Positions 63,926 through 64,000 of a DNA stretch of 64,000 nucleotides are shown in pieces; positions within the stretch are counted from its first letter, which is position 1, and every line of letters begins with the position of its first letter. The DNA is from CAZUAQ01 sp964618455 (GTDB taxonomy: Bacteria > Planctomycetota > Phycisphaerae > UBA1845 > PWPN01): the NCBI GenBank assembly GCA_964618455.1, contig CAZUAQ010000013.1, positions 58,509-122,508 on the forward strand. The letters run 5' to 3'. The notes beneath the pieces are model-generated. The model saw nothing but the letters and a program-made list of their open reading frames with translations, had not been told where the DNA came from and searched no databases. The translations under genes were made by a program, and so were the position numbers.

Positions 63926-64000
63926 CCTACGGGCCTCCTATCTGGCCACCAACCCCGCCCACGCCATGATCATGACCTTTGAGGCTTTTGATGACGACGT
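63852..64000 (+). CDS. ABC-transporter permease N-terminus (FtsX/MacB-like), start not visible, partial
   Basis: In frame with 63852 the sequence reads TPISIAVGVFAVGTIASSQI then ILSRDLRASYLATNPAH, resembling the first helix and following segment of FtsX/MacB-type permeases. It continues to the window edge. No ATG, GTG or TTG precedes the helix in this frame after the stop at 63789-63791, so a frameshift, misassembly or atypical start must be assumed. Confidence 0.45.

Noticed and set aside
1..64000. tRNA, rRNA or CRISPR features
   Set aside because: I saw no cloverleaf-like sequences, rRNA signatures or regularly spaced repeats in the intergenic regions. A covariance search was not possible.

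Overview
The window looks like a chromosomal piece of a GC-rich, diderm planctomycete-type bacterium, most likely from a metagenome assembly. The evidence is two PEP-CTERM proteins ending in the planctomycete-style PEPTSALLLL...FLRRRRA tail, dockerin/EF-hand-like C-termini on secreted proteins, a BamA outer-membrane assembly factor, and a run of 10 Ns at 25803-25812 marking a scaffold gap. No rRNA, tRNA, CRISPR array or insertion sequence was found.

Layout. 1-1239: start of a purine operon (purE-purK, minus strand) and a divergent winged-helix regulator with an inverted repeat at its promoter. 1350-11325: secreted proteins with dockerin-like ends, anmK, the PEP-CTERM twins, a phosphodiester-glycosidase-family exoprotein and fmt. 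11451-13016: an M48 membrane protease. 12952-17846: a minus-strand polyphosphate-type module made of a SixA-like histidine phosphatase, a CHAD protein, a Ppx/GppA phosphatase with an HD domain, and two tandem thymidylate-kinase-like P-loop proteins. 18269-22030: a small lipoprotein, an isolated pair of Mu-like phage genes (gp28-type terminase and gp29-type portal) and a coiled-coil protein. 22340-27060: a large CHASE/multi-PAS hybrid histidine kinase interrupted by the N gap. 27226-32817: a type II secretion/pseudopilin-like operon (GspE-type ATPase, two GspF-like proteins, three pilin-like proteins) followed by a zinc-ribbon membrane protein.

32857-50445: mostly housekeeping genes, namely asnB, bamA, a MiaE-like tRNA hydroxylase, a TPR lipoprotein, a PiT phosphate transporter with its DUF47 (PhoU-like) partner, uvrB, DUF309, a dual-specificity-type phosphatase, a PilZ protein, an Asp-rich lipoprotein and a GH2 beta-mannosidase-like enzyme. 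50863-63477: a NADH:quinone oxidoreductase (complex I) operon in the order I-A-B-C-D-H-J-K-L-M-N, without nuoE, nuoF or nuoG in the window. The window ends in an unrecognised small gene and the start of what reads as an ABC-transporter permease with no visible start codon.

The most interesting systems are the CHAD/Ppx/SixA/double-kinase module, whose second kinase has Arg in place of the Walker A Lys; the small secreted cohesin-like/dockerin-like set at 5.5-9 kb; the pseudopilin operon, in which two of three pilins lack Glu5; and the complex I operon with an enlarged NuoH, a His-rich NuoL insert and a leader-bearing NuoJ.
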